A DNA stretch of 64,000 nucleotides, taken from Xenorhabdus szentirmaii DSM 16338 (lineage in GTDB: Bacteria; Pseudomonadota; Gammaproteobacteria; Enterobacterales; Enterobacteriaceae). A program made the position numbers and the translations under genes. The DNA is taken from the NCBI RefSeq assembly GCF_002632585.1, contig NZ_NIBV01000002.1, positions 1,534,613 to 1,598,612 of the forward strand, given 5' to 3'. Shown here in pieces: positions 1 through 8,506 of this stretch. Numbering within the stretch: the stretch's first letter is position 1; the number at the start of each line of letters is the position of its first letter. Below the pieces are notes generated by a model that ran no database searches, was not told the DNA's origin, and saw only the letters and a list, made by a program, of their open reading frames with translations.

Positions 1-306
<306 letters not shown>

Positions 307-335
307 ATCAGGATAAAGTGCGCCAAATGGCGCGC

Positions 336-656
336 TTACTTCTTGATCCAATTGCCATTGATACCAAGAACATATTCCCCTGAAGCAGCACGGTTCACTA
401 ATTTTTCACCTGCCATTTTCGCCACTTGATCTGTTGTCATGTTATTTTGAGCCGCAATTTCAGCATATTTCTTTTTTCGCTCATCATTAATTTTTTTGAC
501 TACAGACTGAGCATCCTGAGTGTTTTTTACTGGTGCCAGATAACCACTAAATGTTTCGCCCACCAACTCTTTTTGTTTTGCTTCGCTTAATGTCATGCCT
601 GGAGCAAAAGAACTGAACAGTAGGCTCATCAAAAATATCAATCTTATTTTTTTCAT
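336..656 (-). CDS. ydbL: YdbL family protein (DUF1318), accessory to YdbH-YnbE
   Basis: A 106-residue protein with an N-terminal signal sequence (about 20 residues, basic KKIR then a hydrophobic stretch) and a DUF1318 body rich in Lys, Gln and Asn. YdbL is a periplasmic partner of the YdbH-YnbE bridge that carries phospholipids between the two membranes; it is thought to act as a chaperone or regulator. It is the last gene of the minus-strand operon ydbH-ynbE-ydbL, 11 bases after ynbE. The start ATG is preceded by AAGGG. Function is taken from the family, not from residues visible here. Confidence 0.88.
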   Translation of the reverse strand: MKKIRLIFLMSLLFSSFAPGMTLSEAKQKELVGETFSGYLAPVKNTQDAQSVVKKINDERKKKYAEIAAQNNMTTDQVAKMAGEKLVNRAASGEYVLGINGNWIKK

Positions 657-667
657 ATTGTTAACCC

Positions 668-865
668 TTAGAACAAATCAGAGTTATTTTTGAGCATGTC
701 TTCAATTTGCCGATCAACCTTAATATGGATCTCATGCTCAATTTTTACATTCATGTTGATATTGATAGGTTTATCCGGAGTTGCCATTTCCAGTCTGATG
801 CAGCCCGTCAATGCCATACCAAATGCTATACAAAATAGCATCATGCTGACCCATGCCAGATTCAC
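668..865 (-). CDS. ynbE: YnbE family outer-membrane lipoprotein
   Basis: A 65-residue lipoprotein. The lipobox is LTGC, with Cys22 as the lipidated residue, and the C-terminal part (PININMNVKIEHEI) is typical of YnbE. In E. coli YnbE multimers stack on the C-terminal end of YdbH to form a beta-strand bridge for phospholipids. The start is GTG, not ATG: a strong GGAGG lies 8 bases upstream of it. The gene sits 24 bases after ydbH and 11 before ydbL. Confidence 0.9.
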   Translation of the reverse strand: MNLAWVSMMLFCIAFGMALTGCIRLEMATPDKPININMNVKIEHEIHIKVDRQIEDMLKNNSDLF

Positions 866-889
866 TCTAATTACCTCCAGTTTTTGTTA

Positions 890-3544
890 TCATTTATCAC
901 TCTCGTCCATTACAGATATATTTTTCTGTAACCACGCTTCCAGATTACTGCCAAAACGCAGGCTACGCCACAATTGGAAAATATTCTCTTCATGATGATA
1001 GTTGAGCCTGACTTCACGTCTTCTATCTATTACGGGGTTAACGCCTTTGACTTCTGAATGCAGCGTCAAGATCCCCAAGTTACTAAGAGTAACATAGGCT
1101 TTTGAACGACTAATTTCCAAATAACGCAGCCAGTCCATTGCCACTCCTGCCGACAAATCATTTTTTCCGATAGAATCAACCGTATCTTTATCCAGCCTCA
1201 ATGTCAGATAGCCTTCATTAGAAACCCATCCACGCTGAATAATCCAATCCTTATCATTTAATAGCACAGACAATTCACCACTGATTTTGCCTGACATAGC
1301 CAATTGCTTGACCTTTAACACGCCAAATAACTTACTTAAATTCAGTTTGCTAAATCGCACCACAGCAGGCGCTTTTTGCGGAAACCGCAATTTATTCATT
1401 TCCAGCTTTCCATCCAGAATATCGACATGCACATTAGTCAATTCCAATGGCTGCTTATCTGTTGATGGATAGAAACCTTGCAAATCTGCCGTCACATTCT
1501 GTAAATCAAATAATCCTTTTATTGCCTTGATCCGCAGTTGAACCGGTGATCCCAATCCCAATTGCCAAGTATCCTCCTGCAAGCGCCAAGGCAAAACGAA
1601 ATCTAAACCGTCAATTTCACCATTTTTTAGCCACACTCCTGCATTTTGCACAACCCAATGGCCGCCCGCACGCAATCCTTGCCCTTTTGCCGCTGAAAAA
1701 GCCGCCTGAGCATATATGTTGCCACTCCGCACCGTCATTCCTGTATCAGGAGGAATAAATGACTGGAATGCCAATAAGGATTGTCGGGGCCAACGAGCCT
1801 CCCCCCTGAGCCGCTCTCCATCCCAACGCCCGTAAAATGGGATAGGGCCAATGCCTTTGGCATCCAGCTTACCATTCAGCATAAAACTATCCGGTGACTG
1901 CCCCGTCAATGTGACTTTAAAATCAAAGGCAGGTAAAAATCCCCCAGACCGAAACTCTGTTCTCTGGGCTGACAGTTGTAAGTCTCCCATTAATTTTTGG
2001 CGATTGACCCCACGCTCCCAGACCAATGGCTTAACCAGTTTTAAACGTGGTGATTTCATTTGTACGAGGCCATATCGGATACGATCAAACCCTGTATTTA
2101 ATGAATTCAGCATTATTTGTGATTGTTCCCAACGGCCGATACCGGAAATGTCCCATTTAGCTTGTAACGGGGGAAGATGCCCATTTCCCCAATAACGCCA
2201 TTGCCAATTTCCCTGATCGAACATAAAATCTTCGGCATAGCCATCCAGATGTAATTTAAACTTGCCCCAATAGCTATCCTGAGCCGTGACGATGGCCTGA
2301 AGGCGCCCCGTAAAACCTTCACGATCCAGATAGGTGCCCGCCAAAGGCAACCTTGCTTCTTTAACCGTAAAAGTTTCACTGACCTTACCCCATGCCCGCA
2401 ACAATGATCCTGAGCGAAAAGTGATTTTAGGTTCAGCCACTGACCCGGTAATAATTGCAGGCAATGACAGTGTCATCATCATCTGCTCACTGTTCATCTG
2501 CCCGGTTAACTGGAATGGAAGATGGAAGTCATTGATGTCGATGGAGGTTGGTTGCACTGAAAGGACAAGATTTGCTTTTCCCTGCTTATTTTGGGTGACC
2601 AGATTAGCCCGCCCGCTGACAGACATTCCCGATAACCCTTTCTGCCATTGCTCAAGAGTCAAATTCACGCCTCCTGATAATGGCTGACGGTTTTTTTGCC
2701 ATTGCCATTGACCATCCGTTATCTGAAATTGTGATTCATTAAGTGACCAAGGCAACTCAGCCAGTTTCAGCTTTTGCTTTTCTTCAATCAGCGTCAGCAA
2801 GCCTGTTTGCCCCTGCCATTTCAATATCGCCTGCAATGGCTCCGGATATTGACTGAGGGATAAATATGCCGTGATTTGCCCTTGTGCCGGTAATGCATCA
2901 GTGTTCAACGGTAATGAAATATCCCCATTCAGGCTAATATCCTGCTCGGGCAACTTCAAAAAAGCATTTTGAATGATAAGGTTTTTCTTATCATTAATAT
3001 GAGCATGTAATTTTAATAACTCACCCTGATAAGAAAAGATTTGCCCCTGCGGTGATGAGCTAAATTGAAAACTACCAGCAAATGCCTGCCATGGCATGAA
3101 CGCAATATTATCGACATTCATTTTAATTGAAGGTAATGCTGATAATATTTCCTGAACAGATAAGGGAGGAGTTTGTTTTGCCGCAGTGGATTGTTTTTCC
3201 ATAGAAACCAGCTGAGTCAGGCACTGAATTTGGCTCTCAACATCAGTCACCTGCACATGCCAATCATACGCTGCAAGATTTTTCCGGCTCGGATATGCCA
3301 CAGATATTCCGGATATATTGATTCCCTCACATCCTTCTACCTTTAATGACAAGTGATCCAACCATAACCCATGCTTTTTCAATTCAGGCTGACTCAAAAC
3401 AAGTGTGGTGCCTTGCGGCAACCAATGACTGACAACCCGTGGTAACCAATGCGGAAGTGTATACCAACCTGCTAATACCAGTAATGTCAGTAGCATGACT
3501 ATCGCAAAAACTATTGCAAAAAATACTTTCAATATTTTGGTCAT
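890..3544 (-). CDS. ydbH: YdbH family AsmA-like intermembrane phospholipid transport protein
   Basis: A protein of about 884 residues with one N-terminal membrane anchor (residues about 8-30, FFAIVFAIVMLLTLLVLAG) and a long periplasmic part rich in beta strands. YdbH belongs to the AsmA-like group with TamB and YhdP. These form hydrophobic grooves that let glycerophospholipids cross the periplasm to the outer membrane. Length and C-terminal residues fit the family. It is the first gene of the operon with ynbE and ydbL. ATG at 3544 is the preferred start; an in-frame TTG lies one codon upstream. Confidence 0.9.
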   Translation of the reverse strand: MTKILKVFFAIVFAIVMLLTLLVLAGWYTLPHWLPRVVSHWLPQGTTLVLSQPELKKHGLWLDHLSLKVEGCEGINISGISVAYPSRKNLAAYDWHVQVTDVESQIQCLTQLVSMEKQSTAAKQTPPLSVQEILSALPSIKMNVDNIAFMPWQAFAGSFQFSSSPQGQIFSYQGELLKLHAHINDKKNLIIQNAFLKLPEQDISLNGDISLPLNTDALPAQGQITAYLSLSQYPEPLQAILKWQGQTGLLTLIEEKQKLKLAELPWSLNESQFQITDGQWQWQKNRQPLSGGVNLTLEQWQKGLSGMSVSGRANLVTQNKQGKANLVLSVQPTSIDINDFHLPFQLTGQMNSEQMMMTLSLPAIITGSVAEPKITFRSGSLLRAWGKVSETFTVKEARLPLAGTYLDREGFTGRLQAIVTAQDSYWGKFKLHLDGYAEDFMFDQGNWQWRYWGNGHLPPLQAKWDISGIGRWEQSQIMLNSLNTGFDRIRYGLVQMKSPRLKLVKPLVWERGVNRQKLMGDLQLSAQRTEFRSGGFLPAFDFKVTLTGQSPDSFMLNGKLDAKGIGPIPFYGRWDGERLRGEARWPRQSLLAFQSFIPPDTGMTVRSGNIYAQAAFSAAKGQGLRAGGHWVVQNAGVWLKNGEIDGLDFVLPWRLQEDTWQLGLGSPVQLRIKAIKGLFDLQNVTADLQGFYPSTDKQPLELTNVHVDILDGKLEMNKLRFPQKAPAVVRFSKLNLSKLFGVLKVKQLAMSGKISGELSVLLNDKDWIIQRGWVSNEGYLTLRLDKDTVDSIGKNDLSAGVAMDWLRYLEISRSKAYVTLSNLGILTLHSEVKGVNPVIDRRREVRLNYHHEENIFQLWRSLRFGSNLEAWLQKNISVMDESDK

Positions 3545-3789
3545 CAATCCTTATCTCTTCTTTTCAACCTGAAGGCAACTTCCTGTTATGATAGTCTCAT
3601 ATAAGATTCTAAGCCGATTTATTATACAAGTTATTACCGTGGATAGCTTATCAGGCGATTTATTCGAGTATAGCGAGAGAAAACGCTTAGAACCGTCAGT
3701 AAATATCGTTATTGCATTCAATTTTCAGCAATGGAAATTAACGAATGGTTCGAGTGGTCCTGTAGTTATTGCACGTCGGAGATATTGTT

Positions 3790-4785
3790 ATGAAATTAGT
3801 TGTTTACAGCACCAAACAGTATGATCGTAAACATTTAGAGATGCTGAACCAAAAACTGGGATTTGATTACCATATCGAATACTTTGATTTCCCCCTGAGA
3901 CCACAAACAGCCAAAAATGCTGCCGGAGCAGATGCGGTTTGCATTTTTGTCAATGATGATGGAGGGCGTGAAGTATTGCAAGAATTGGCGGAGATGGGGA
4001 TCAAAATTCTGGCATTACGTTGTGCGGGATTCAACAATGTTGATCTGAATGCCGCTAAAGAGCTAGGTATCAGCGTCGTCCGGGTGCCTGCTTATTCACC
4101 GGAATCTGTTGCTGAGCATACTGTCGGATTGATGTTATGCCTGAATCGACGTATTCATCGTGCCTACCAACGCACGAGAGACGCCAACTTTTCTCTTGAA
4201 GGCCTGACTGGTTTCAATATGTATAAACGAACGGCCGGTGTGATCGGTACGGGGAAAATTGGCCTTGCTACCCTCAGGATTTTAAAAGGTTTCGGTATGC
4301 GTTTACTGGCACATGATCCTTACCCCAATCCGGAAGCCTTAGAAATGGGAGTAACATATGTGGATTTAGAAACTTTATATGCTGAATCCGATGTGATCTC
4401 CCTGCATTGCCCCATGACGCCAGAAAACTATCATTTATTGGATGAAGATGCATTCAACAAAATGAAAGACGGGGTCATGATCATCAATACCAGCCGGGGT
4501 GCATTGATTGACTCTATTGCTGCCATCAATGCATTAAAACAACAAAAAATTGGTGCCTTAGGCATGGATGTTTATGAAAATGAAAGAGATTTATTCTTTG
4601 AAGATAAATCAAACGACGTTATTCAAGATGACATTTTCCGCCGCTTATCTTCTTGCCATAATGTATTATTTACGGGGCATCAGGCATTTTTGACAGAAGA
4701 AGCATTAACCAGTATCAGTGAAATAACCTTACAAAATATCCATCAATTAACTTCCGGAAAAGTTTGTCCGAATATTGTTGAATAA
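3790..4785 (+). CDS. ldhA: Fermentative D-lactate dehydrogenase
   Basis: A 331-residue NAD-dependent D-lactate dehydrogenase that reduces pyruvate to D-lactate during oxygen-limited growth. It has the D-isomer-specific 2-hydroxyacid dehydrogenase fold. The NAD-binding GTGKIG is near residues 153-158, the catalytic Arg is in NTSRGALID (about 235), a Glu is in the NERDLFFED region (about 264), and the catalytic His is in TGHQAF (about 296). An in-frame ATG lies seven codons upstream, but MKLVVYSTKQYD matches the family N-terminus and has GGAG eight bases upstream. hslJ follows after 25 bases, so the two may be cotranscribed, as in E. coli. Confidence 0.95.
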   Translation: MKLVVYSTKQYDRKHLEMLNQKLGFDYHIEYFDFPLRPQTAKNAAGADAVCIFVNDDGGREVLQELAEMGIKILALRCAGFNNVDLNAAKELGISVVRVPAYSPESVAEHTVGLMLCLNRRIHRAYQRTRDANFSLEGLTGFNMYKRTAGVIGTGKIGLATLRILKGFGMRLLAHDPYPNPEALEMGVTYVDLETLYAESDVISLHCPMTPENYHLLDEDAFNKMKDGVMIINTSRGALIDSIAAINALKQQKIGALGMDVYENERDLFFEDKSNDVIQDDIFRRLSSCHNVLFTGHQAFLTEEALTSISEITLQNIHQLTSGKVCPNIVE

Positions 4786-4810
4786 CCCTCAGCACACATC
4801 AGGAGAACAA

Positions 4811-5245
4811 ATGAAAAAAGCGATTCCATTGGTGATCGCCACCCTACTACTCACAGCATGTCAATCTTTCAAAGTTAATGCTACGGGTAATATTACAATC
4901 AAAGACTTACAAGGCCATCATTTTGCTTTAGTCAGTGTCAACAATGAAGATGTTTCAAAGAAAGGAGATAGTAAGCTATCCATCACTTTTGATAAGAACA
5001 TGTATATCTCAGGTGCCATGTGCAACAATTTCATGGGAATGGGTCATTTGAAAAACAACGTATTGACGGTAAAACCACTATCCAGCACCCAAATGTACTG
5101 CGTCAATAAGAAACTCAATCAATGGGATAAGTTGATTAATGATGTGCTGACTCAGGGGGCAAAAGTCAGCCTAAAAGGTGAACAGCTTACATTGGTTAAT
5201 GGGATGAATACCCTGGTTTATACGTTGCGTGATCTTACCGAATAA
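4811..5245 (+). CDS. hslJ: Heat-shock lipoprotein HslJ (META domain)
   Basis: A 144-residue lipoprotein with lipobox LLTAC (Cys17) followed by a META domain. The conserved GAMCNNFMG, and a second Cys near MYCVN, are the usual HslJ signature. HslJ is linked to heat-shock response and novobiocin tolerance in E. coli; its molecular role is not settled. The start has AGGAG six bases upstream. A longer in-frame start overlapping ldhA exists but would place the signal peptide internally. It is the last core gene before the phage-derived island. Confidence 0.92.
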   Translation: MKKAIPLVIATLLLTACQSFKVNATGNITIKDLQGHHFALVSVNNEDVSKKGDSKLSITFDKNMYISGAMCNNFMGMGHLKNNVLTVKPLSSTQMYCVNKKLNQWDKLINDVLTQGAKVSLKGEQLTLVNGMNTLVYTLRDLTE

Positions 5246-5262
5246 TTTGATGCCCTTTCCCC

Positions 5263-5296
5263 TTGACATGATTACCCAGTAATATACTGGGTAATC
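5263..5296 (+). promoter_or_regulatory. TTGACA box overlapping a perfect inverted repeat
   Basis: TTGACA (5263-5268) is followed by the 11-base inverted repeat GATTACCCAGT / ACTGGGTAATC (5270-5280 and 5286-5296) with a 5-base loop, AATAT. There is no T-run, so it is not a good intrinsic terminator. A palindrome covering the -10 zone next to a -35 box is the usual layout of an autoregulated promoter, for example of a toxin-antitoxin pair or phage repressor. No such gene follows, so this may be an orphaned operator. Confidence 0.35.
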
Positions 5297-5482
5297 TATA
5301 AGAAGAAACACATAGATTACTTGCTAACCCCTTGCAGAATCTCGCTATTACCGTAATATTACTGGCTTTCCATTTTTGCAGATTTTTGTGTTTTTAAGGT
5401 AATTTAAGGTTATTTTTGGATTACTAGCGCCCCTATGAGCACCCCTTAAAATTGTAGAAATACGAACTGGAGAGCATCAAAA

Positions 5483-5851
5483 ATGGCTTACTTTAGTATA
5501 GAAAAACTCTCACGCTAAAACGTGGAGAGCTATGAGAGTGGCTGAATTAGAACAAAATGGAGTTCCCACACAGAATAATGCCGAAGATCTAACGGTTGGT
5601 GATTTATTATCCAGATTTATCAATAACCCTAATCTAGGGAAAAAGCAGGAAGAACAAAAAAATGTATTGAACACATTACTAAAAAGCGATCTAGCAAAAC
5701 TTCCCCTCACAAAGCTATCAGTTAACCATATCATTGAGCATTGCAAGCAACGACATTCCAAGGGATTGCCCCTACCACCATCAATCACGATGTCATCTAT
5801 TTATCGTCAGTTCTAAAATCAGCCGAACCTGTCTATAGCGCAATCTGTTGA
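5483..5851 (+). pseudogene. Broken phage integrase (tyrosine recombinase), N-terminal remnants
   Basis: A GGAGAG ribosome site precedes ATG at 5483, giving MAYFSIEKLSR and then a stop. A second frame resumes at once as SHAKTWRAMRVAELEQNGVP, the usual linker of phage integrase N-terminal domains. So an internal deletion of roughly 30 codons with a frame change is inferred. The frame holds to about 5760, where another shift is needed to continue as IAPTTINHDVIYLSSVLKSAE, the end of the core-binding domain. It stops at 5849. The catalytic domain with its R-H-R-Y residues is absent, so the gene is dead. Confidence 0.75.
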
Positions 5852-6065
5852 TTTTTCTTATTTCCGTCACTAAGGGGGAATTTAATAAAATCAAAGGGTT
5901 AAGAAACGTGAAATCCTGCTTTTATTTCACCCTGCTTTATCAGTGACCTGACAAAGTCTATTAATTTCCTACCTGACATTTTATGTCATCCTGCCATCGA
6001 AATATGCTACCTATCAAATAGTAAGCCGTACTCTCGTATTGGTGAACCTATTTATTGATGCTCAC

Positions 6066-6088
6066 AGGCGGAGAAGCCGCCCGCCTTT
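6066..6088 (+). terminator. GC-rich hairpin upstream of the tail fibre gene
   Basis: AGGCGG (6066-6071) pairs with CCGCCT (6081-6086), followed by TT. It is short and the T-run is weak. It could end transcription of lost phage genes upstream of the tail fibre. Confidence 0.35.
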
Positions 6089-6133
6089 ATGTTACTTAGC
6101 AATACATGTTGTTGATTAAATGAGGGAGTAAAT

Positions 6134-7120
6134 ATGCAAGATAAAAAGCTTGATGCATCTGTTTCCGCAGAGAGTAATCTCGTTATTGTTACCACGCCGG
6201 AATATATCAAAGAAGCCATTAAAGAACACGCGGCAAGTCGTAATCATCCAGATGCAACACTACAAGATAAAGGATTTGTTGTCTTGAGTAATGATATCGG
6301 TAGTGACAGTGAAACTATGGCGGCAACACCCAAAGCAGTGAAAGCGGTTTATGATTTAGCTAATACAGCAAACAATAAAGCCAGTGACAGTGTTCCAATC
6401 GGACGTAAAGTTAATGGCTATAGCCTATCCGCTGATCTCACCCTTAAAGCAGAGGATATCGGAACTTATACTAAAGCAGAAACTGATTCCCATATCAGTG
6501 AAGTTAACTCATTGGCAACCATTGCAAATCAGAATGCTATCAATGCTAAGACTAATGCCGAAAGTAGATTGGCTAAAAATCAAAATGGAGCAGATATTAC
6601 TGATAAACCAACATTTGTGAACAATCTTGGTTTAACTGAGACAGTAACGAGGGCAAAAAACGCAGTACAAGGTACACAATATACTGATCACTTAACAGCT
6701 CATAACGCAGCCTGGGTTAAAATTGCCGAGGTCACAATGAAAACTTCATCGAGTACACCAAGCACTATTAATATTAACATAGTAGGAGGATCAGGGTATA
6801 ACGTTGGATATCCTGGGCAATGCTCGATTGCAAATATAGTCTTAAGAACGGGAAACAATGACCCTCACGGAATCAATGCCGTGATGTACATAACCAATAC
6901 TGGCGCTCCCACTGGTTTAGCAACCGTTAATACCTCCGGTGACAACTATGATATTTACGTAGCATTTGCCCCTTATTCAAGAGGTATACTTTTAAACGCT
7001 TTCGCATCAGACGGTGCCATTATTAACAACTTGTCAAATCTGGCAAGTTCTCCAACACTTCCTGAACTTGCATCTAAAGGAAAGGTATTTTCCTATCAAT
7101 TACAGGAAGTAACCTCATAA
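6134..7120 (+). CDS. Phage or tailocin tail fibre protein
   Basis: A 328-residue protein with a typical P2/lambda-type tail fibre layout. An N-terminal part ends in MAATPKAVKAVYDLANTANN (about 78-97). The repeat motif VPIGRKVNGYSLSADLTLKAEDIGTYTKAETD follows at about 104-136, then a helical Asn/Ala-rich stalk and a distinct C-terminal tip (about 190-328) with Gly- and Asn-rich beta sequence. The tip would set the receptor range. GAGGGAG precedes the ATG. No baseplate, sheath or fibre-assembly gene is nearby, so it is an orphan. It may be a leftover, or a spare fibre for a tailocin (xenorhabdicin-like) encoded elsewhere. The reading frame is intact. Confidence 0.75.
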   Translation: MQDKKLDASVSAESNLVIVTTPEYIKEAIKEHAASRNHPDATLQDKGFVVLSNDIGSDSETMAATPKAVKAVYDLANTANNKASDSVPIGRKVNGYSLSADLTLKAEDIGTYTKAETDSHISEVNSLATIANQNAINAKTNAESRLAKNQNGADITDKPTFVNNLGLTETVTRAKNAVQGTQYTDHLTAHNAAWVKIAEVTMKTSSSTPSTININIVGGSGYNVGYPGQCSIANIVLRTGNNDPHGINAVMYITNTGAPTGLATVNTSGDNYDIYVAFAPYSRGILLNAFASDGAIINNLSNLASSPTLPELASKGKVFSYQLQEVTS

Positions 7121-7165
7121 TGATTACATCAGGGGCAATCTGATTCGCCCCTACCCTTACTTTGG

Positions 7166-7675
7166 CTAATCCGACAGTTCAATACCGATAACAACCTCTG
7201 CTGCTTCCTTCCGTTGTTGCTTCCACAACGAATCCTCCGGCATCTGAACACGGACATCCAGATGACACCCTTCGGGAATGTCACAGGGTTCGCCGTCTGC
7301 ATAGTAGACCCGTTCATCTCCCTCAATGGCTTTTATCCACCAGTGCTGAAAACATTCCGGCAACTGACTTTGCTGAAGATGGAAGGCCTCTATCGTGATG
7401 CTGCCATCTTTTTCCACCCGGTCATCAAGGTAAATCAGTTCGAGGCCATTGTTCTTCTTCGGGGAAAAGATACTGCCATGGACACCCCATGCCTTATGCT
7501 GGCCTTTGATATGATTTAACAGTTCGGCGACCGCTCCTCCATCCCGCAAAGTTTGACCTCAAATGCGGTCCAATAATTCAGCAATGTTCTCCAGCTGTGA
7601 TTCAAGTTGGTTTAAGGGTTCAGTGTCGTACTTGATACCAACCGTGATCGTATGTGCTGCTGTACCTTGTGACAT
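7166..7675 (-). pseudogene. Unrecognised gene interrupted by one in-frame UGA
   Basis: A strong GGAGG precedes ATG at 7675, which opens a frame of 38 residues (MSQGTAAHTITVGIKYD...AELLDRI). It stops at UGA (7559-7561) and then stays open in the same frame for another 131 codons to 7166. Without the UGA the product would be about 169 residues, with an N-terminal segment likely helical and an acidic C-terminal half. CGA to TGA is the simplest change. I do not recognise the family; the setting suggests a phage or accessory cargo gene. The downstream part could restart at TTG 7549, but no ribosome site supports this. Confidence 0.5.
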
Positions 7676-8201
7676 GTTTTGTCCTCCAAAAGAAAAAATC
7701 ACCCGTCATCACCCTGAATCATGATGGCAATACAGGCCGGCTCGAAGGCTGCCACACCCCTTCGCCTGCCTATAGCGGATGTTGCTGATAATGCCCCGTA
7801 TTCATCGGTGGCATGGGTTATTTTTGATTCTGTCGGTACGCTCAAAGGTAAGGAAACATGTCATTGCTTATACCGATAGACGGCGATAACCCAACGCAGG
7901 GGTGTCGACAAAATGACTAAGTGAAATCAATAGGTTTACTTTTTTTGTCCAGCCCATAAATCAACTGTAACGGAAATTCCCATGGTTGAAATTAAAAATG
8001 CCACCAGCCCGTGTGCGTTGGGTACGCGATGAGAACGGGGTGATGGCATGGGTTATTGCTTTACCCACTCAAGGGAATGGGTAAAGCAATATTGTGTTTA
8101 GTTTCAAACGTTAATTAATTGTTAAAAATTATTCGCTTTTAATTTAGTTGAAATGGCGTTATTAAATTTTGCGGTACTGTAATTGATATAGGGTGAGTAA
8201 G
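7676..8201. other. Intergenic stretch with a strong hairpin, no convincing gene
   Basis: No gene is supported here. A short plus-strand frame beginning ATGATGG near 7721 runs about 55 codons without a ribosome site. Two places (near 7813 and 8045) carry the similar string TGGCATGGGTTAT, a hint of decayed duplicated DNA. Confidence 0.3.
8055..8090. repeat. 13-bp perfect inverted repeat (hairpin)
   Basis: ATTGCTTTACCCA (8055-8067) is mirrored exactly at 8078-8090 with a 10-base loop. There is no T-run on either side. It may be a terminator-like stem for transcripts entering from the left, or the end of a lost element. Confidence 0.5.
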
Positions 8202-8360
8202 ATGAAAAAATATATTCTTCTTTGCCTGCTAGTAAGCCCTACTCTTTTAGCTTCAATGCAAGCTTGGGCTATGGCTATCCCTCCTGAATGGCAAAAATGC
8301 ATGATCGCTGCGAAAATATGTTTTCGAACACCGAACGGTGGCTTGGTTTGCGAATGGTAG
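8202..8360 (+). CDS. Small secreted peptide with three cysteines after the signal sequence
   Basis: A 52-residue frame below the usual gene-calling cutoff. MKKYILLCLLVSPTLLA and SMQAWA form a clear Sec signal peptide: two lysines, a hydrophobic core and an AWA-like cleavage site near residue 23. The mature peptide would be about 29 residues with Cys33, Cys40 and Cys50 and a C-terminal EW. GGGTGAG upstream is a fair ribosome site. I do not recognise a family. It could be a secreted bacteriocin-like or host-directed peptide, or a fragment of a longer exported protein. Confidence 0.5.
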   Translation: MKKYILLCLLVSPTLLASMQAWAMAIPPEWQKCMIAAKICFRTPNGGLVCEW

Positions 8361-8506
8361 TAGCGATTCATCCATTGAGATAGATTTCAAATAGTTAAGG
8401 TTGCCAGTCGCAATGTGTGGTTACGAATGTGATTAAAGTGATTGCGGTGGCAAATATGAAAAAGACCACGCCGGAGCGCAGCCTTGAATTAGGGGGTAGA
8501 TTTGGG

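Noticed and set aside
3588-3824. Plus-strand frame of 78 codons upstream of ldhA
   Set aside because: It overlaps the ldhA start in another frame, has no family look and no ribosome site; it fills the ldhA promoter region.
7559-7561. UGA read as selenocysteine
   Set aside because: No SECIS-like hairpin is evident after the codon and the protein has no redox-family look; a nonsense change is simpler.
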